Shown piece by piece: positions 41,623-42,077 of a stretch of 42,077 bases of DNA. Source of the DNA: Candidatus Sabulitectum sp. GTDB taxonomy: Bacteria; Fermentibacterota; Fermentibacteria; Fermentibacterales; JCC-6. The notes beneath the pieces were generated by a model that was not told the DNA's origin, did no database searches, and saw nothing but the letters and a program-made list of their open reading frames with translations. The number at the start of each line of letters is the position of its first letter. The first letter of the stretch is position 1. Location of the stretch: the NCBI GenBank assembly GCA_029938555.1, contig JAOZUR010000022.1, positions 1 through 42,077 of the forward strand, read 5' to 3'. Position numbers and translations under genes: made by a program.

Positions 41623-42077
41623 CTGCTCCACTTTTTTTTGTGGAGCTAAATTCTTTACTCTTTGTTCTTAATTTATTCTGTCTTTGTTTTATTGAAATTA
41701 CTGAGCGCGGGAATTGCGCGAAAGCACAATCCCTGCTCCACTTTTTTTTGTGGAGCGATATTCTTTACTCTTTGTTCTTTGTTCTTAACTTATTCTGTCT
41801 TTGTTTTATTGTATTTGGTCTTGGGATTTCTATTGAATTTCTGAGCGCGGGAATTGCGCGAAAGCACAATCCCTGTTCCACTTTTTTTTGTGGAGCGATA
41901 TTCTTTACTCTTTGTTCTTTGTTCTTAATTTATTCTGTCTTTGTTTTATTGTATTAGGTCTTGGGATTTCTATTGAATTTCTGAGCGCGGGAATTGCGAG
42001 AAAGCACAATCCCTGCTCTACTTTTTTTTGTGGAGCGATATTCTTCTCTCTTTGTTCTTAATTTATTCAGTCTTTGT
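41623..42077. repeat. Tandem array of about 140-bp units with two hairpins each
   Basis: Unit starts (CTGCTCCAC or close) lie at 41623, 41733, 41873 and 42013; the last unit runs off the window. Units 2 and 3 are 140 bases; unit 1 is 110, lacking about 30 bases. Each has a hairpin GCTCCAC-TTTTTTTT-GTGGAGC and a second one GGGAATTGCGC-GAAA-GCACAATCCC with a GNRA-type loop, joined by a T-rich stretch with CTTTGTT repeats. Open frames across it are a by-product of the repeat. Confidence 0.9.

Noticed and set aside
41640-41957. Hydrophobic plus-strand frame of 105 codons in the terminal repeats
   Set aside because: It translates the tandem units themselves; the repeated peptide follows the DNA period and has no start signals.
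41623-42077. CRISPR array
   Set aside because: The whole 140-bp unit is conserved, with no unique spacers between short repeats.

Overview
The window reads as part of an AT-rich chromosome from an uncultured bacterium of the FCB side of the tree (Fermentibacterota, Cloacimonadota or Aegiribacteria-like). The clues are secreted proteins ending in Por/T9SS-like sorting domains (9.5 kb, 29.3 kb, 30.7 kb), a cluster of six-bladed beta-propeller lipoproteins, Shine-Dalgarno sequences of the GGAGG type and frequent TTG starts. The lineage is an inference from gene content. Nearly all genes lie on the minus strand; rpsT, the mazEF-like pair and an IS remnant are on plus.

Layout. 0-1.8 kb: a toxin-antitoxin-chaperone (TAC) module, HigB-like toxin, HigA-like antitoxin and SecB-like chaperone, lying between two different remnants of a UvrD-type helicase C-terminus. 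2.2-5.2 kb: a PAS-rich hybrid histidine kinase. 5.2-11.3 kb: housekeeping and envelope genes (lipoprotein, apt, small multidrug exporter, pcm, tRNA-Pro, MerR regulator, DnaJ-TPR, M14 carboxypeptidase, rpsT). 11.3-13.9 kb: two tandem paralogous GAF-kinase proteins whose H-box histidine is replaced by Asp or Glu.

14.0-25.6 kb is one tightly packed minus-strand gene string. It begins with a partner-switching module (STAS antagonist, RsbW-like kinase and a 1204-residue P-loop NTPase/HEAT/SpoIIE phosphatase fusion). It continues with a SAM hydroxide adenosyltransferase family protein, a GH57 hydrolase, a Cys-rich mini-protein, an AmgK/MurU-like kinase and nucleotidyltransferase pair, trpS (with a predicted 4Fe-4S motif), cysS and a TonB-like protein. 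25.7-28.5 kb is a redox cassette (tRNA-Cys, CD1871A-like CxxC micro-protein, membrane 4Fe-4S protein, TlpA-like thioredoxin) plus a GT2 glycosyltransferase. 28.6-35.4 kb holds secreted or lipid-anchored proteins: an LEA-like lipoprotein, a BNR protein, and propellers.

35.7-40.2 kb is a toxin-antitoxin island inserted between two related propeller lipoproteins (34.2 and 40.2 kb). It has a mazEF-like pair whose toxin carries two in-frame nonsense codons, a RelE/HigA pair with a clear palindromic operator, hicAB, a ParE/addiction-module pair and an IS3-type orfA fragment. Between these modules sit about 75-nt imperfect-hairpin elements with a constant internal spacing that resemble integron attC sites. 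The window ends in a tandem array of about 140-bp units carrying two hairpins each.

The strongest candidates for unusual biology are the attC-like elements separating the TA modules, the NTPase/HEAT/phosphatase partner-switch, the tandem H-box-less kinases, and the TAC module between helicase remnants.
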